From: JAWLCG01 sp041687295
Lineage (GTDB): Bacteria > Planctomycetota > Phycisphaerae > SM23-33 > FEN-1343
Assembly (NCBI GenBank): GCA_041687295.1
Contig: JAWLCG010000334.1
Span: 1-5,643, forward strand
DNA length: 5,643 nt
Direction: 5' to 3'
The notes beneath the pieces were generated by a model. It had not been told where the DNA came from and did no database searches. It saw nothing but the letters and a program-made list of their open reading frames with translations. Shown here in pieces: positions 5,166-5,643 of the stretch; the stretch's first letter is position 1, and each line of letters starts with the position of its first letter. The position numbers and the translations under genes are program-made.

Positions 5166-5643
5166 CGCACACCCTCCTGGGCCCCGAAGCGGGCCGATAG
5201 GGCGTCGCGGGCGACGGCGGCGTCGTCGAAGTCGCTCTTGATCGTGCCGACGATCTGGTAGGTCTCATGGCCCTTGCCGGCCAGCAGCACCACGTCGCCG
5301 CTGGTGGCCATCTCGATGGCCTGGCCGATGGCGGCGCGGCGGTCGGGCTCGACGGTGAGCTTGCGCCGGCCCGCCTCGTCGAAGCCGGCCAGGATCTCCT
5401 CGATGATCGCCCCGGGGTCCTCGGTGCGGGGGTTGTCGCTGGTGACGATCACGGCGTCGGCGAGGTCCTGGGCCACGCGGGCCATGCGGGGGCGCTTGGT
5501 GCGGTCGCGGTCGCCCCCGCAGCCGAAGAGCACGATCAGCCGGCCGGCCGTCACGGGGCGCAGGGCCCGCAGGGCGTTGGCCAGGGCGTCGTCGGTATGG
5601 GCGGAGGCGACCAGCACGGCGAAGGGCGCCGCGCAGGGCCCGC
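5162..5643 (-). CDS. murE: UDP-MurNAc-tripeptide synthetase MurE, C-terminal part (5' end outside window)
   Basis: Cytoplasmic ATP-dependent ligase that adds the third residue to UDP-MurNAc-L-Ala-D-Glu. Only about the last 160 residues are present; the frame is open to the window edge at 5643, so the true start lies outside. Visible family motifs are AHTDDAL (about 5602-5582), FGCGGDRDRTKRPRM (about 5527-5483), SDNPRTEDP with the DNPR box at 5437-5426, and AGKGHE (GKGHE at 5278-5264). In the family, DNPR marks meso-diaminopimelate-adding enzymes, so a DAP-type peptidoglycan is inferred. One oddity is that the usual VDYAHT reads VASAHT here (codons 5608-5603), removing an Asp that is invariant across Mur ligases. 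The gene ends in TGA at 5164-5162, sharing ATGA with the murF start. Family assignment is secure; activity is uncertain because of the missing Asp. Confidence 0.93.
   Translation of the reverse strand, partial: GPCAAPFAVLVASAHTDDALANALRALRPVTAGRLIVLFGCGGDRDRTKRPRMARVAQDLADAVIVTSDNPRTEDPGAIIEEILAGFDEAGRRKLTVEPDRRAAIGQAIEMATSGDVVLLAGKGHETYQIVGTIKSDFDDAAVARDALSARFGAQEGVR
5173..5178 (-). promoter_or_regulatory. Shine-Dalgarno of murF
   Basis: AGGAGG on the minus strand inside the end of murE, seven bases before ATG 5165. It decides the murF start and shows that the ATGA overlap is a working translational junction. Confidence 0.85.

Noticed and set aside
3966..5261. 431-residue plus-strand open frame
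   Set aside because: Antisense shadow of murF/murE. Its His/Gln/Gly/Arg-rich composition follows from high GC, with no recognisable domain.
3739..5268. Long minus-strand open frame upstream of mraY, giving an 877-residue fusion
   Set aside because: The first roughly 510 residues are a low-complexity Arg/Gly/Pro shadow of murF in another frame; mraY has its own GTG start with a Shine-Dalgarno-like site at 3738.

Overview
This is a GC-rich bacterial window in which every supported gene lies on the minus strand, so transcription runs from high to low coordinates. It covers part of a division and cell-wall (dcw-type) cluster. The sequence cannot prove the taxon. A planctomycete, perhaps of the Phycisphaerae type, is my best guess from the high GC, the small dispersed palindromic repeats between genes and the divergent FtsQ-like protein.

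Right part (about 2635-5643): the C-terminal part of murE (cut by the window edge), complete murF and complete mraY. They are packed as a translationally coupled block, with ATGA overlap at murE/murF and GTGA overlap at murF/mraY, each with an upstream Shine-Dalgarno-like motif. MurE and MurF successively add the third amino acid and the D-Ala-D-Ala dipeptide to UDP-MurNAc-peptide. MraY then moves the phospho-MurNAc-pentapeptide onto undecaprenyl phosphate to give lipid I. The MurE DNPR motif points to meso-diaminopimelate peptidoglycan.

Middle part (about 1634-2634): the compact block is broken by two repeat-bearing intergenic regions around a 184-residue membrane protein I do not recognise. 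A composite repeat, made of a CACAGAG-rich module and an 18-bp GC-rich palindrome, occurs once on each side of this gene in inverted orientation. The left copy supplies the last residues and the stop codon of the gene. A third palindrome copy lies at about 1785-1811, and an unrelated perfect 9-bp hairpin lies just upstream of the gene.

Left part (19-1633): a single-pass membrane protein with the layout of FtsQ/DivIB, overlapping by 17 bases with a six-helix membrane protein of unknown role.

The points most worth checking are the apparent loss of the invariant Asp (DYAHT becomes ASAHT) in MurE, the inverted repeat pair around the unknown gene, and the unusual order mraY - unknown - ftsQ-like - unknown. 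I saw no RNA genes, CRISPR array, transposase or integrase. No gene-free stretch exceeds 300 bases.
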